Shown here: piece by piece, positions 43,255-51,021 of the stretch | How positions within the stretch are numbered: position 1 is the stretch's first letter | Layout: each line of letters begins with the position of its first letter | NCBI GenBank assembly: GCA_947492575.1 | Contig: CANLNK010000001.1 | Location: 62,001 to 126,000, forward strand | From: an uncultured Thalassotalea sp. | GTDB lineage: Bacteria > Pseudomonadota > Gammaproteobacteria > Enterobacterales > Alteromonadaceae | Length of the DNA stretch: 64,000 nucleotides | Reading direction: 5' to 3' | Program-made: the position numbers and the translations under genes | Notes under the pieces: generated by a model | What the model saw: only the letters and a program-made list of their open reading frames with translations | Databases searched by the model: none | Told to the model about the DNA's origin: nothing

Positions 43255-44448
43255 TCAGAAAACCAAGTCTATGCCAATCGAGAGGATGTCAGCGTCACTA
43301 AAACTAACGTCTATATCGTTTTCATAGTGCGTGAATTCAATTTTTAACACAGCATTTTGGTGAAACCCATAATTAACCCCTAATGTGTAAAAATCACTCT
43401 CTTCGCCAGCCAATGCACCTCGAGCAGTGTATCCATTGGTAATGCCTTGTAGTAGTTGATTTAGCGTTGGATCTACGGTGCTTTCATCGACTAAGTCAGT
43501 ATGTTGGCGTTTACCTCTATCAGTAATGCCGTATGTGAGATGGAAGGTCCAGTCATTCAAATAGTAGCCAGCGGCGATATACCAAGCTTCTATATCTGGA
43601 TTGATCGACAAGTCGTCATAAGTCGCATCAATGATTTCGCCTCCAACAAAAATCTCACCATCATCATACATGATACTTGAAGAAATAAATGTAAGGGTAT
43701 CGCCGTCTAGTAAAAAGTTTGATGTGTACTCTTTGGGAACAGTAAAGTCAGTATTATTTTCGATGCTGCTAATCGAAGCATTAAACGCAGCGTTTAAGCT
43801 TGATATTACCTCGATTTCTGAGCTGATGTAGCCAAGTCGCGCTTGCCAAGCACCTGATGTTGCGACATATTCTAAAGCAAAACCTTCAAAATCAATTTCT
43901 ATAACTGAACCGGTTCTCGTTACGAGATTGCTATCACTCAAGTTACCCCATTGCAGTTGGAAACGTCCGTCAATGTGGCCAATATAGTGGTTATTTATCC
44001 AACTGAGGCCATCCCAACTGTTGAAGCTACTGTTGTAAACATTTTTAGGAACTCGTAACCAAGGGTATGCGTAGCCTGTATCGATGTACTCTGATAAACG
44101 GTAAAAGGGAATGCGTATACGGCCTGCAGTTAACTTATTGTTTCTGTCCGGTGTATAGGATATGTATGCCCATTCAAGATCTGTATCGTAGTCTAAGCGG
44201 CCCCTAGCAATCATCTGAGCTGTTGCGGAAAATTCATCACTTAGCTTTGCGGTTACTTGCAATGCAAAACGGGACTCTTGATCAAAAGCAATGTTATTGT
44301 CATAACCGAAAGCGGCTTCATCTCGGTCTAATGTAGCACCAGCGATTATTGAAGCAAAACCATTAAAAGCAATGTCGGCAGAGGAAGCTGAGGCACTAGC
44401 AAGTAAAAAAGTCCATGCAAGTAAACTAAACTGGTTATTGTTCTTCAT
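43255..44448 (-). CDS. Outer-membrane porin-like beta-barrel protein
   Basis: A 397-residue outer-membrane protein. The signal peptide ends near ASASSADIAF. Alternating beta-strand segments such as RLDYDTDLEWAYISYTPD, KLTAGRIRIPFYRLSEY and GYYLNDWTFHLTYGITDRG, together with the C-terminal IGIDLVF ending in Phe, mark a barrel of the general porin type. It is the first gene of a pair with the small binding protein, suggesting uptake of the same solute, possibly phosphate or another anion (inference). Confidence 0.85.
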   Translation of the reverse strand: MKNNNQFSLLAWTFLLASASASSADIAFNGFASIIAGATLDRDEAAFGYDNNIAFDQESRFALQVTAKLSDEFSATAQMIARGRLDYDTDLEWAYISYTPDRNNKLTAGRIRIPFYRLSEYIDTGYAYPWLRVPKNVYNSSFNSWDGLSWINNHYIGHIDGRFQLQWGNLSDSNLVTRTGSVIEIDFEGFALEYVATSGAWQARLGYISSEIEVISSLNAAFNASISSIENNTDFTVPKEYTSNFLLDGDTLTFISSSIMYDDGEIFVGGEIIDATYDDLSINPDIEAWYIAAGYYLNDWTFHLTYGITDRGKRQHTDLVDESTVDPTLNQLLQGITNGYTARGALAGEESDFYTLGVNYGFHQNAVLKIEFTHYENDIDVSFSDADILSIGIDLVF

Positions 44449-44756
44449 AAACGTGATTCTTATCCTTGATAATTAATCAATAGTACAAATTTTGATTGAC
44501 TTCAAGTGGACCAATAACGAGCTGCTAACCTTACCTGTCAAGGAGGGGAGGGAATCTTTACATAGTCATTTTATAACGTTAGTTTTCTCTATTTAGCGTT
44601 GACGCTAAGGTTGAAGAAAAGAAACTAGCTATATGGCTGCTATGCATATATTTATAGTGCGTAGAGTTCTTATTGTTATAAAGCATTAAAACTTTTTCAG
44701 TTTCAGCGACGTAGAATAGTTTACTAATTAATAGGACTTAATAGACATCACATCTT
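44449..44756. other. Divergent promoter region between the porin and MipA genes
   Basis: These 308 bases carry no recognisable gene. They must hold the promoters of both divergent envelope genes. Several AT-rich -10-like stretches are present, but no pair of hexamers stands out, and no palindrome is convincing. Confidence 0.5.
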
Positions 44757-45512
44757 ATGAAAAAACTCCACTCATCGCTTACTTCGATTGCTTTAATTTT
44801 AACCTGTAACGCAGTTTTCGCCGCTCAAAGTAGCGAGTCTAAAAGCCCTTATCTTTATGGTGTTGGCGTTGCCGTTAAAAAAGAAATTTACAAAGGTTAT
44901 AGCTCTCGCACGGTACCGCTCCCGCTAATAGGTTATCGCGGTGAGAAGCTAAACGTATTTGGCCCGTTTGTTAGTTATAAAGTTGCTAACCTTGATAATC
45001 TATCTATATCAGTTCAATTGTCTCCACGCTTTCAAGGTTTTGATGAATCTGATAGTGACTTCTTCGAAGGTATGGATAAGCGCAAGGACTCACTGGATGC
45101 TGGTCTGGGGCTAGATTACAAGCAGGGTGACTGGCAGTTCCAGCTCTCTTCGTTATTCGATGTACTTGGCAATTCAAAAGGCTATGAATTGAAATCTGGC
45201 GTGAGCTATACCCAAAGGTATGGGCCAGTATTTATCACACCTTCCGCGTCTTTGAGTTATTTAGATAGCAAACACGTGGATTATTATTACGGCGTGAAAA
45301 TGAATGAGATAAATGAGTTTAGAAGTGCTTATGAAGGAGATAGTGCATTAAACACTACAGCAGGCCTGTCTATTGCCACACCAATTTTCTTTGGTGGCAT
45401 GACAAGAGCAACGCTGGAATACACTTGGTACGACGACCCAATTACAGATAGTCCAATTGTTGAAGAAGATACAAGTATGAGCTTTGGCGTGTTTTTTACC
45501 AAACATTTCTAG
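44757..45512 (+). CDS. MipA/OmpV family outer-membrane protein
   Basis: A 251-residue protein with a signal peptide (ALILTCNAVFA) and the MipA/OmpV barrel pattern: YLYGVGVAVKKEIYKGYSSR, PLIGYRGEKLNVFGPFVSYK and the terminal MSFGVFFTKHF ending in Phe. MipA scaffolds murein enzymes in E. coli, but most family members are simply outer-membrane proteins of unknown role. No ribosome site is obvious before the ATG. Confidence 0.9.
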   Translation: MKKLHSSLTSIALILTCNAVFAAQSSESKSPYLYGVGVAVKKEIYKGYSSRTVPLPLIGYRGEKLNVFGPFVSYKVANLDNLSISVQLSPRFQGFDESDSDFFEGMDKRKDSLDAGLGLDYKQGDWQFQLSSLFDVLGNSKGYELKSGVSYTQRYGPVFITPSASLSYLDSKHVDYYYGVKMNEINEFRSAYEGDSALNTTAGLSIATPIFFGGMTRATLEYTWYDDPITDSPIVEEDTSMSFGVFFTKHF

Positions 45513-45533
45513 ACTGATATTAGACAATAAGCC

Positions 45534-45573
45534 TCAGTACTGAATGTGCGCTAGCGTAAGTACTGATGTTTTA
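45534..45573 (+). terminator. Possible terminator of the MipA gene
   Basis: TCAGTACT/AGTACTGA (45534-45541 and 45559-45566) forms an 8-bp stem with a 17-nt loop, followed by TGTTTTAT. The long loop and short U tract make it weak. Confidence 0.5.
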
Positions 45574-45643
45574 TCCTTTAAATGTAAGCCGTTTGCCCCT
45601 ATCTAGGTATATGTCATACGCATAAAAAACCGATGGAGCAAAC

Positions 45644-46633
45644 GTGCTATTCACATGGACTAATAAACTAAAGACAACACTCCGCGCCTTTTCTTTTGAT
45701 GCGCTAGTTAAGGTAGTTATTCTGTTTGGTTGTGTCGTCAATGCCAATGTTCATGCAAAAGAAGTAAAGCTCAATCCTGAGGCAACAAAAGTGGTGTTAA
45801 GTAACACGATTAATATCGTTGAAGAACATTACTTGAACCTACATCCAAGCAAAACTTTGCTGAAAGCTTTGGAGACTAAAATCCAATATGGTCTGCGGGC
45901 AGAGCAAATATCAAATTACCAGTTGGCAAAAGAATTAGATGAATTGTTGCGTGAAGAAAGTGGCGACAATTATTTCTCGGTAACAGTCAAAGAGCCTATC
46001 TCTCTTAAGCATTCCTCATTATCTTCAAAAGGTTCATCTTCGCCCACTGAGGCGAGTAAGATGCTAACAACGGACATTGGTTATCTTAGGATTGGGAAGT
46101 TTTCCTCAAGCTTGGCAGCTGAGCAAGAGCTGTCTTTATCAATGGCTAAGTTCAAATTTGCTAAGGCGCTAATCATAGACCTGCGTCGCACTGAAGGGGA
46201 TTCCTTGAGTTACGCGCAACAGTTCATGAGTCATTTCATGCCGGCAGAGGTATCGCTGTCTAAAGTTGTTACTCAAAGCGGTGAGCAAGATATGAGTGCC
46301 CTTAGCAATGACCCGAATTTCTCTGCTAGCAGTCCGTTTCCTCTTTATATCCTACTCTCTGGGTATTCCAATACGACGGCAGAATTCATTGGTTACACGC
46401 TACAGCAGTTCGATAAAGCCGTAATTTTGGGTGACAACACCATTGGTAGTGCTAGGTTCGTTAAATCATTTGATATTGGTAACGGTTTGCAACTTGCTTT
46501 ACCTGTCACACAGACTATTCATCCAAGCACCGGTGATAATTGGCAAAACGGTGGAGTCATTCCTGATATTGGCTGCAAACAAGATGAATGTTTGGTATTG
46601 GCTGAGCAACATGCAACTAACTTCATAAAGTAA
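45644..46633 (+). CDS. S41 peptidase-like protein, probably catalytically inactive
   Basis: A 329-residue secreted protein whose C-terminal half follows the S41 (tail-specific protease/IRBP-like) fold: IGYLRIGKFSS, FAKALIIDLRRTEGDSLSYA, PLYILLSGYSNTTAEFIGYT and DKAVILGDNTIGSARFVKSF, ending GGVIPDIGC. In active members the Ser-Ala/Gly-x-Glu segment carries the nucleophile; here the equivalent reads NTTAEF with Thr, so it is probably inactive or altered. The N-terminus is a membrane or signal segment (VKVVILFGCVVNANVHA). There is no PDZ domain. The start is a GTG with GGAG at 45635-45638. Confidence 0.8.
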   Translation: MLFTWTNKLKTTLRAFSFDALVKVVILFGCVVNANVHAKEVKLNPEATKVVLSNTINIVEEHYLNLHPSKTLLKALETKIQYGLRAEQISNYQLAKELDELLREESGDNYFSVTVKEPISLKHSSLSSKGSSSPTEASKMLTTDIGYLRIGKFSSSLAAEQELSLSMAKFKFAKALIIDLRRTEGDSLSYAQQFMSHFMPAEVSLSKVVTQSGEQDMSALSNDPNFSASSPFPLYILLSGYSNTTAEFIGYTLQQFDKAVILGDNTIGSARFVKSFDIGNGLQLALPVTQTIHPSTGDNWQNGGVIPDIGCKQDECLVLAEQHATNFIK

Positions 46634-47037
46634 TTACTTCTGCTTCTTTAGATTTCTCTGTTGAAGTACAAGGTGAGTTTCACGTAATGCTCCGCCATGG
46701 GATGCGCCTTCCACTTACGGCGTTATCTCTATGTTTTTATCATGTTTTCATCAAGGCTAAATAGCTTTCGTAGCACTTTAGATTGACGCTTTATCAACCT
46801 GTTTTTGTTCATATCTTAAGTCTTTACATTTCTTTGCGTAAGTTGACACATCCTAGCTTGAATCTTGCTCTCGGAAAAAGGTCTAATTTCTTTAACAGTT
46901 TTTAGTGTTTTTTTTCTGGTACTAACACCATTAGGGAGCACTGATTAATTTCAGGCGGCAATTATTGCCGCTAGGGTGTACTGACTTTGCCGCTTTGGGC
47001 GGCTGTCATTCGCTACTAATGCTAAATAGAAGAGTGT
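46634..47037 (+). promoter_or_regulatory. Upstream region of the orphan response regulator with phased repeats and hairpins
   Basis: These 404 bases carry no gene that I can support. Positions 46821-46848 hold TCTTTACATTTCTTTGCG followed by TAAGTTGACA, three related elements (TTTACA, TTTGCG, TTGACA) spaced 10 bp apart, like those ahead of flgH. A perfect GCGGCAAT-T-ATTGCCGC palindrome at 46955-46971 and a GCCGC...GCGGC stem near 46989-47003 lie in the probable mRNA leader. Confidence 0.5.
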
Positions 47038-47790
47038 ATGAGAAATCTAATAAGTCCAAGCCAAAGCAATGCGCCCGTTAACCAAGCCATAAGTTATTCG
47101 TCGATGCGTAGTAAAAAAATTCTAATAGTAGATTCAGAACAGGAGTGTTCAGCGGAGTTGGCTAGTTTTCTTACGGAAGAGGGTTTTGAGGTCACCATTC
47201 GAACCGACGGCCTAAGTGGCTTGGAGGAAGTTTGTTATCATGAATATCATGCCATGTTATTCGATATTAACATTCCATCTCTCAACGGTTTTGAACTATT
47301 GCGGAAAATGCGTCCTCACAATCAAACCCCTGCGGTAATTATTTCCCAAAGAAACGACGTTTTCGATAGGGTTTATGCGCTTGAAATAGGTGCTGATGAC
47401 TATATTCAAAAACCGGTGAATCCACGTGAAATTCTTGCCCGCATCAATGCAATTTCTCGACGCATAAGTCAGGGACAGCAAAGTGGAAATTCGCAAGACA
47501 TTGAAAAAAACGATCTGCGTTTGTCTATTGGTAAACGCGAAGCTTTTATTGCCAACAACCAAATTAACCTTACCGGCTATGAATTCAGTGTGTTGCAATT
47601 TTTAATGGTGCATGCCGGTGAGATTATGAGTAAAGATCGTATTAACGAGCATGTTAATGGACGAGCCGCACTTTACAATGAAAGGAGTATCGATATGCAT
47701 ATTAGCAATATACGTAAGAAGATTGCGGTGCATTCTTCGGAACAAAAAATTAAAACGGTACGCGGCGCTGGCTATATTTTCCTCGGATAA
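47038..47790 (+). CDS. Orphan OmpR/PhoB-type response regulator
   Basis: A 250-residue response regulator with a 22-residue N-terminal extension, a receiver domain (about 25-145) and an OmpR-type winged helix (about 160-248, ending KIKTVRGAGYIFLG). The phosphoacceptor is Asp76 in AMLFDINIPSLNG, the switch residue is Ser103 and Lys125 is in DDYIQKPVNP. The acidic pocket is altered: D32-S33-E34 instead of a DD pair. No histidine kinase is adjacent. A second ATG at 47104 (MRSKKILIVD) would give a standard N-terminus but has no ribosome site. Neighbouring flgH/flgT genes are possible targets. Confidence 0.9.
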   Translation: MRNLISPSQSNAPVNQAISYSSMRSKKILIVDSEQECSAELASFLTEEGFEVTIRTDGLSGLEEVCYHEYHAMLFDINIPSLNGFELLRKMRPHNQTPAVIISQRNDVFDRVYALEIGADDYIQKPVNPREILARINAISRRISQGQQSGNSQDIEKNDLRLSIGKREAFIANNQINLTGYEFSVLQFLMVHAGEIMSKDRINEHVNGRAALYNERSIDMHISNIRKKIAVHSSEQKIKTVRGAGYIFLG

Positions 47791-47869
47791 CAATCGCTGC
47801 GTTATCAGCCTTTAACGTTGAGCGCACGCCGGTTAGATAAATGAATATGCGCTGAGCTCAATATAAGCG

Positions 47870-48733
47870 CTACATACCAGTTTGTTGAGCAACCTGTTTG
47901 GCGAGTGAAAATAATTGCGCACTATTGCTATTAGGTGTGCTGACAGTAGCGGTTGATTCTTCTCTGGCAGTTTCTTCACTGGTAAATAATTGTTTTGCCA
48001 ATGCAGTATAATCAAAGTTAAGAATCGAATCGTTAATCGAATGTCCTGAAAACCCTTCAATTGCTAGATCGAGTGCAGAAAAAGCCAGACCAGTCGTCCC
48101 ACCATACAAAAAGCCCCCGGCTAATTTTGACACCGCGCTAATCTCCGTTTCAGTGGCTTGCTGATAAATGGAGGACACTATAGGGATGTGCTGCAATACA
48201 TTGACGGCATCGAAACCATCGGTTAGTGCCATACCATCTTCACCAAAAGCAAATGACATGATGCTGTTGGTTCCTTCTTCGCTAGTCACTGCTGTTCCAA
48301 TGGCCTGAGAAGCTTGTGCAGTTTCAGTTTTTTGTTGGCTCATTGAATTGTTTGATAAAAGACTGGTTTGCAATGCTTGAAGTAACACCCCTTGCATCGT
48401 TGAGATGCTTGCTTCACTCGTGATTCCATCAAGTATCGAAGAACCACTAGCGTCTTTATTTGCGAAATCCAAACCTATCGATGAAAAAAGCTGTTGCTGT
48501 ATTGTGTTTACAACATCTCCTTGTCCCAAAACTTGACTGGCTTGGCCGCTGCTGAAGTTAGTATTACTGCCAGCTTCACCCTGCGACTGAGAAAATGCGC
48601 TCGAGAGTAGGTTGCTAAAAATCGAAAACCCTTGGCTAATATTAGTCGCAGTACTCTCACCTAAAGCACTCGAAGCAGCAGTTGTGCTCGACAATAAGTT
48701 ACTTGCAATATTAGTGATCTGTGATGTTGTCAT
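47870..48733 (-). CDS. Unrecognised Ser/Gln-rich protein with a glycine-rich hydrophobic segment
   Basis: A 287-residue protein I do not recognise. It has no signal peptide. The first 150 residues are Ser, Gln, Asn and Ala rich with low complexity. A more conserved-looking core follows near residues 180-240 (LQHIPIVSSIYQQ, ISAVSKLAGGFLYGG and TTGLAFSALDLAIEGFSG), with a Gly-rich hydrophobic stretch that could insert in a membrane. It is divergent from flgH and shares the repeat-rich upstream region, so a flagellar or envelope link is an inference from context only. Confidence 0.7.
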   Translation of the reverse strand: MTTSQITNIASNLLSSTTAASSALGESTATNISQGFSIFSNLLSSAFSQSQGEAGSNTNFSSGQASQVLGQGDVVNTIQQQLFSSIGLDFANKDASGSSILDGITSEASISTMQGVLLQALQTSLLSNNSMSQQKTETAQASQAIGTAVTSEEGTNSIMSFAFGEDGMALTDGFDAVNVLQHIPIVSSIYQQATETEISAVSKLAGGFLYGGTTGLAFSALDLAIEGFSGHSINDSILNFDYTALAKQLFTSEETAREESTATVSTPNSNSAQLFSLAKQVAQQTGM

Positions 48734-48799
48734 TTGTTACAGGGCTAGTCAGTTGTTTTGTTCCTTATATGCGTGATAATTACTTGTTTAACAAGCTGA

Positions 48800-48898
48800 T
48801 TTACGTTTGGTTGACAGTCTTTACGTAGCTTTACTTCGGCTTTGCGTCAGCTTACGTCGCTTGACAGTTTTTTGCTTTGCTTTACTGATTTTTGACAG
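48800..48898. promoter_or_regulatory. Phased TTTACG/TTGACAG repeats between the divergent gene and flgH
   Basis: TTGACAG occurs at 48811, 48861 and 48892. Related hexamers TTTACG (48800 and 48820), TTTACT (48830), TTTGCG (48841) and CTTACG (48850) fall at about 10-11 bp steps. Direct repeats at helical spacing are typical of OmpR-family regulator sites. The orphan regulator gene itself has the same kind of array upstream. Confidence 0.55.
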
Positions 48899-48961
48899 AA
48901 ACATTGCGCCAATCATGCCACTATTTTTTTACCTTTAGTGTTTACCCCAAACCTTTATTTT

Positions 48962-49717
48962 ATGAAGCTTAGACTTATTCCTGTGTTGAGTTGCCTAGCA
49001 CTAACTTGCTTTCTCAGTGCTTGCAGTAGTATGACATCGCAAGATGAAAAAGCGGTAGAGAACAGCCCAACGCACCCCAAAGTTTCACAGCGAATTGCCC
49101 AAATCGATGCTGAGGAAGTTACACGTGGCGATCCTTTATATCGTCCCATCCCTCACCGCGTTAATCCAGCCTTTAATTTACCTTCAGGGTCCTTGTTTAA
49201 TCCCAAACGAGCGATAGGGCTTTATCAACCTACTAATAGCTATCAGGTTGGCGACATGATTCTGGTAAAGGTGGAGGAGAAGACGTCAGCAGATAAATCA
49301 TTGCAATTTAGTAGTGATAAGTCGGGACGCTTCGAATTAATGCCCGTCACACTTAACGCAGGGCCAATTCAAATTGGAGGTAATGATTTGAACGCCCAGT
49401 ATGAACAAGAAAAAGACTTTGATAGCTCTGCTAGCACGCAACAGAATAATTCGTTAAAAGGTGACATTACCGTGTACGTGATGGAGGTCAAAGGTAACGG
49501 CAACCTGCTGGTCGCTGGGGAAAAATGGATTGCCCTTAATACGGGGGAAGAATATATCCGCTTTTCAGGAGAAGTAAGAGCCAGTGATATTAGCAATGAC
49601 AATACCATTAGCTCGGTAAAAGTGGGCAATGCTCATATTGAATACAGCGGTGTTGGCGAAATGAAAGAGAATCAAGAACAGTCGTTCTTAGGTAAGCTAT
49701 TTAGTGTTATCAACTAG
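48962..49717 (+). CDS. flgH: Flagellar L-ring protein FlgH
   Basis: FlgH forms the outer-membrane L-ring of the flagellar basal body. The lipobox is FLSACSS (Cys near residue 21). The family core is present: GSLFNPKRAIGLYQ, YQVGDMILVKVEEKTSADKS, SLKGDITVYVMEVKGNGNLL, GEKWIALNTGEEYIRFSGEV and a terminal FLGKLFSVIN. I chose ATG 48962; the GTG at 48938 adds eight residues, and neither has a clear ribosome site. At 251 residues it is near the normal 232. No flgI, flgG or other rod genes are adjacent, so it may be a second copy. Confidence 0.9.
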   Translation: MKLRLIPVLSCLALTCFLSACSSMTSQDEKAVENSPTHPKVSQRIAQIDAEEVTRGDPLYRPIPHRVNPAFNLPSGSLFNPKRAIGLYQPTNSYQVGDMILVKVEEKTSADKSLQFSSDKSGRFELMPVTLNAGPIQIGGNDLNAQYEQEKDFDSSASTQQNNSLKGDITVYVMEVKGNGNLLVAGEKWIALNTGEEYIRFSGEVRASDISNDNTISSVKVGNAHIEYSGVGEMKENQEQSFLGKLFSVIN

Positions 49718-49777
49718 CCAATTAGTTGAACAAACAGTTATTTAACGAAAATATAAATAAACATAGATTTGGCTGAT

Positions 49778-50959
49778 ATGAAACAATTCACACGACTTCA
49801 AATTGTATGCTTTCTTATCATACTGTTTACCCAGTTTCCCGTCCTGGCGGCTTGGCATCAGGGAAGTGCCCAGCGCCAGATTAATACGATTCAGTATGAA
49901 GAAATTCGTACGCAAACCATCAAAGATGCCATCGCCAATGCGACATTTAAAAGCGGTAGCTATATTCAAGCGGAAGACATCATGCTCGATGGTGTGCTGA
50001 AAAGCAGTAAAACGCTGATACGCACAGAAGGTCAGATTCGTAGAGTTGAGATTGTCAGTGAGTCCGTCGATCAAGACATCCTTACCGTCATGGTTAAAGT
50101 TGATGTGCAACCTATTTCGAATTGTACAAACGATAATTACGCCAAATCGTTACTCATAACCCAATTACCCTTGCTAAAACCTATGCAAGCACAGCACGGT
50201 GCCTTGTTCGAGTTTGGTGAGCAAACCAGTAAACGATTGGAAAAACAACTTAGCCAAGACGATAAACTCAGTGTGACTACATTATTGGATAAGGTGATGG
50301 TGTCACTAAATCCAGTGATTCAACTGGATAAGGCGTATCTCAATAAAGTAGGTAAGTACCTAGCAACAGAGTTTAATGTGCAGTTTATTTTACTCGGTGG
50401 TATTCGCGATATCGGACTATTTGACCAGGTAAAAGACAACCTGCTCATCGATGATGTATTGCTGAGGCGAAATTTCACACTGGAACTCTTCGTGTACGAC
50501 GCGCTGAAAGGTGATGTGGTCTTGGAAAACAGCTATCACGGTGAGGCCAATTGGGATTTCGCTCGCAATGATGTACTGGACATGAACAACAGCCTGTTTT
50601 GGCGTTCAGACTATGGAAGAGTAGTGCTTCATACGATTAATGACGCTGTTACTGATGTGAGTGATGCGCTTAAATGCCAACAAAGTTTGGCGCAGATTGT
50701 TAGCAATCAAGGCGACTTCTTGGTAGTCAGCATGGGTGAGAAGCAAGGAGTTCAAGTAGGGGATGAATTTGAGCTGATTAAACAAAGGGTGATCGAAGGT
50801 GCGCAGCAGCAACACTTTAATTTACTCACCAAAGATACGTCGTTTGTGTTGAGAGTGGCGCAAGTTAGCGCTGATAGTAGTGTACTTGTTTCCCCTGACG
50901 GGCGATCTGTCGGTGATAACCAACTGTTAAACTTAGTATCACCGAAGTATGCGTTTTAA
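49778..50959 (+). CDS. flgT: Flagellar H-ring protein FlgT-like
   Basis: A 393-residue secreted protein resembling FlgT, which in Vibrio builds the H-ring around the L and P rings of sodium-driven flagella. The signal peptide ends near PVLAAWH. Visible blocks are QRQINTIQYEEIRTQTIKDA in the N-terminal domain, FILLGGIRDIGLF in the middle (TolB-like) domain and the C-terminal SH3-like part GEKQGVQVGDEFELIKQ. It lies 60 bp after flgH. I chose ATG 49778; the TTG at 49769 adds three residues. Confidence 0.85.
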   Translation: MKQFTRLQIVCFLIILFTQFPVLAAWHQGSAQRQINTIQYEEIRTQTIKDAIANATFKSGSYIQAEDIMLDGVLKSSKTLIRTEGQIRRVEIVSESVDQDILTVMVKVDVQPISNCTNDNYAKSLLITQLPLLKPMQAQHGALFEFGEQTSKRLEKQLSQDDKLSVTTLLDKVMVSLNPVIQLDKAYLNKVGKYLATEFNVQFILLGGIRDIGLFDQVKDNLLIDDVLLRRNFTLELFVYDALKGDVVLENSYHGEANWDFARNDVLDMNNSLFWRSDYGRVVLHTINDAVTDVSDALKCQQSLAQIVSNQGDFLVVSMGEKQGVQVGDEFELIKQRVIEGAQQQHFNLLTKDTSFVLRVAQVSADSSVLVSPDGRSVGDNQLLNLVSPKYAF

Positions 50960-51021
50960 CGGACTTTTCACGCGCATTACTCTCAGCCGACTTTTAGTCC
51001 ACCTTCGTTTTTAGCGTCCGC

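Noticed and set aside
46955-47003. GC-rich hairpins before the response regulator as a riboswitch
   Set aside because: Two simple stems without any recognisable aptamer core; noted only as part of the upstream region.
48811-48898. TTGACAG copies as ordinary sigma-70 -35 boxes
   Set aside because: None has a good -10 hexamer 16-18 bp downstream; the three-fold repetition fits a protein-binding array better.
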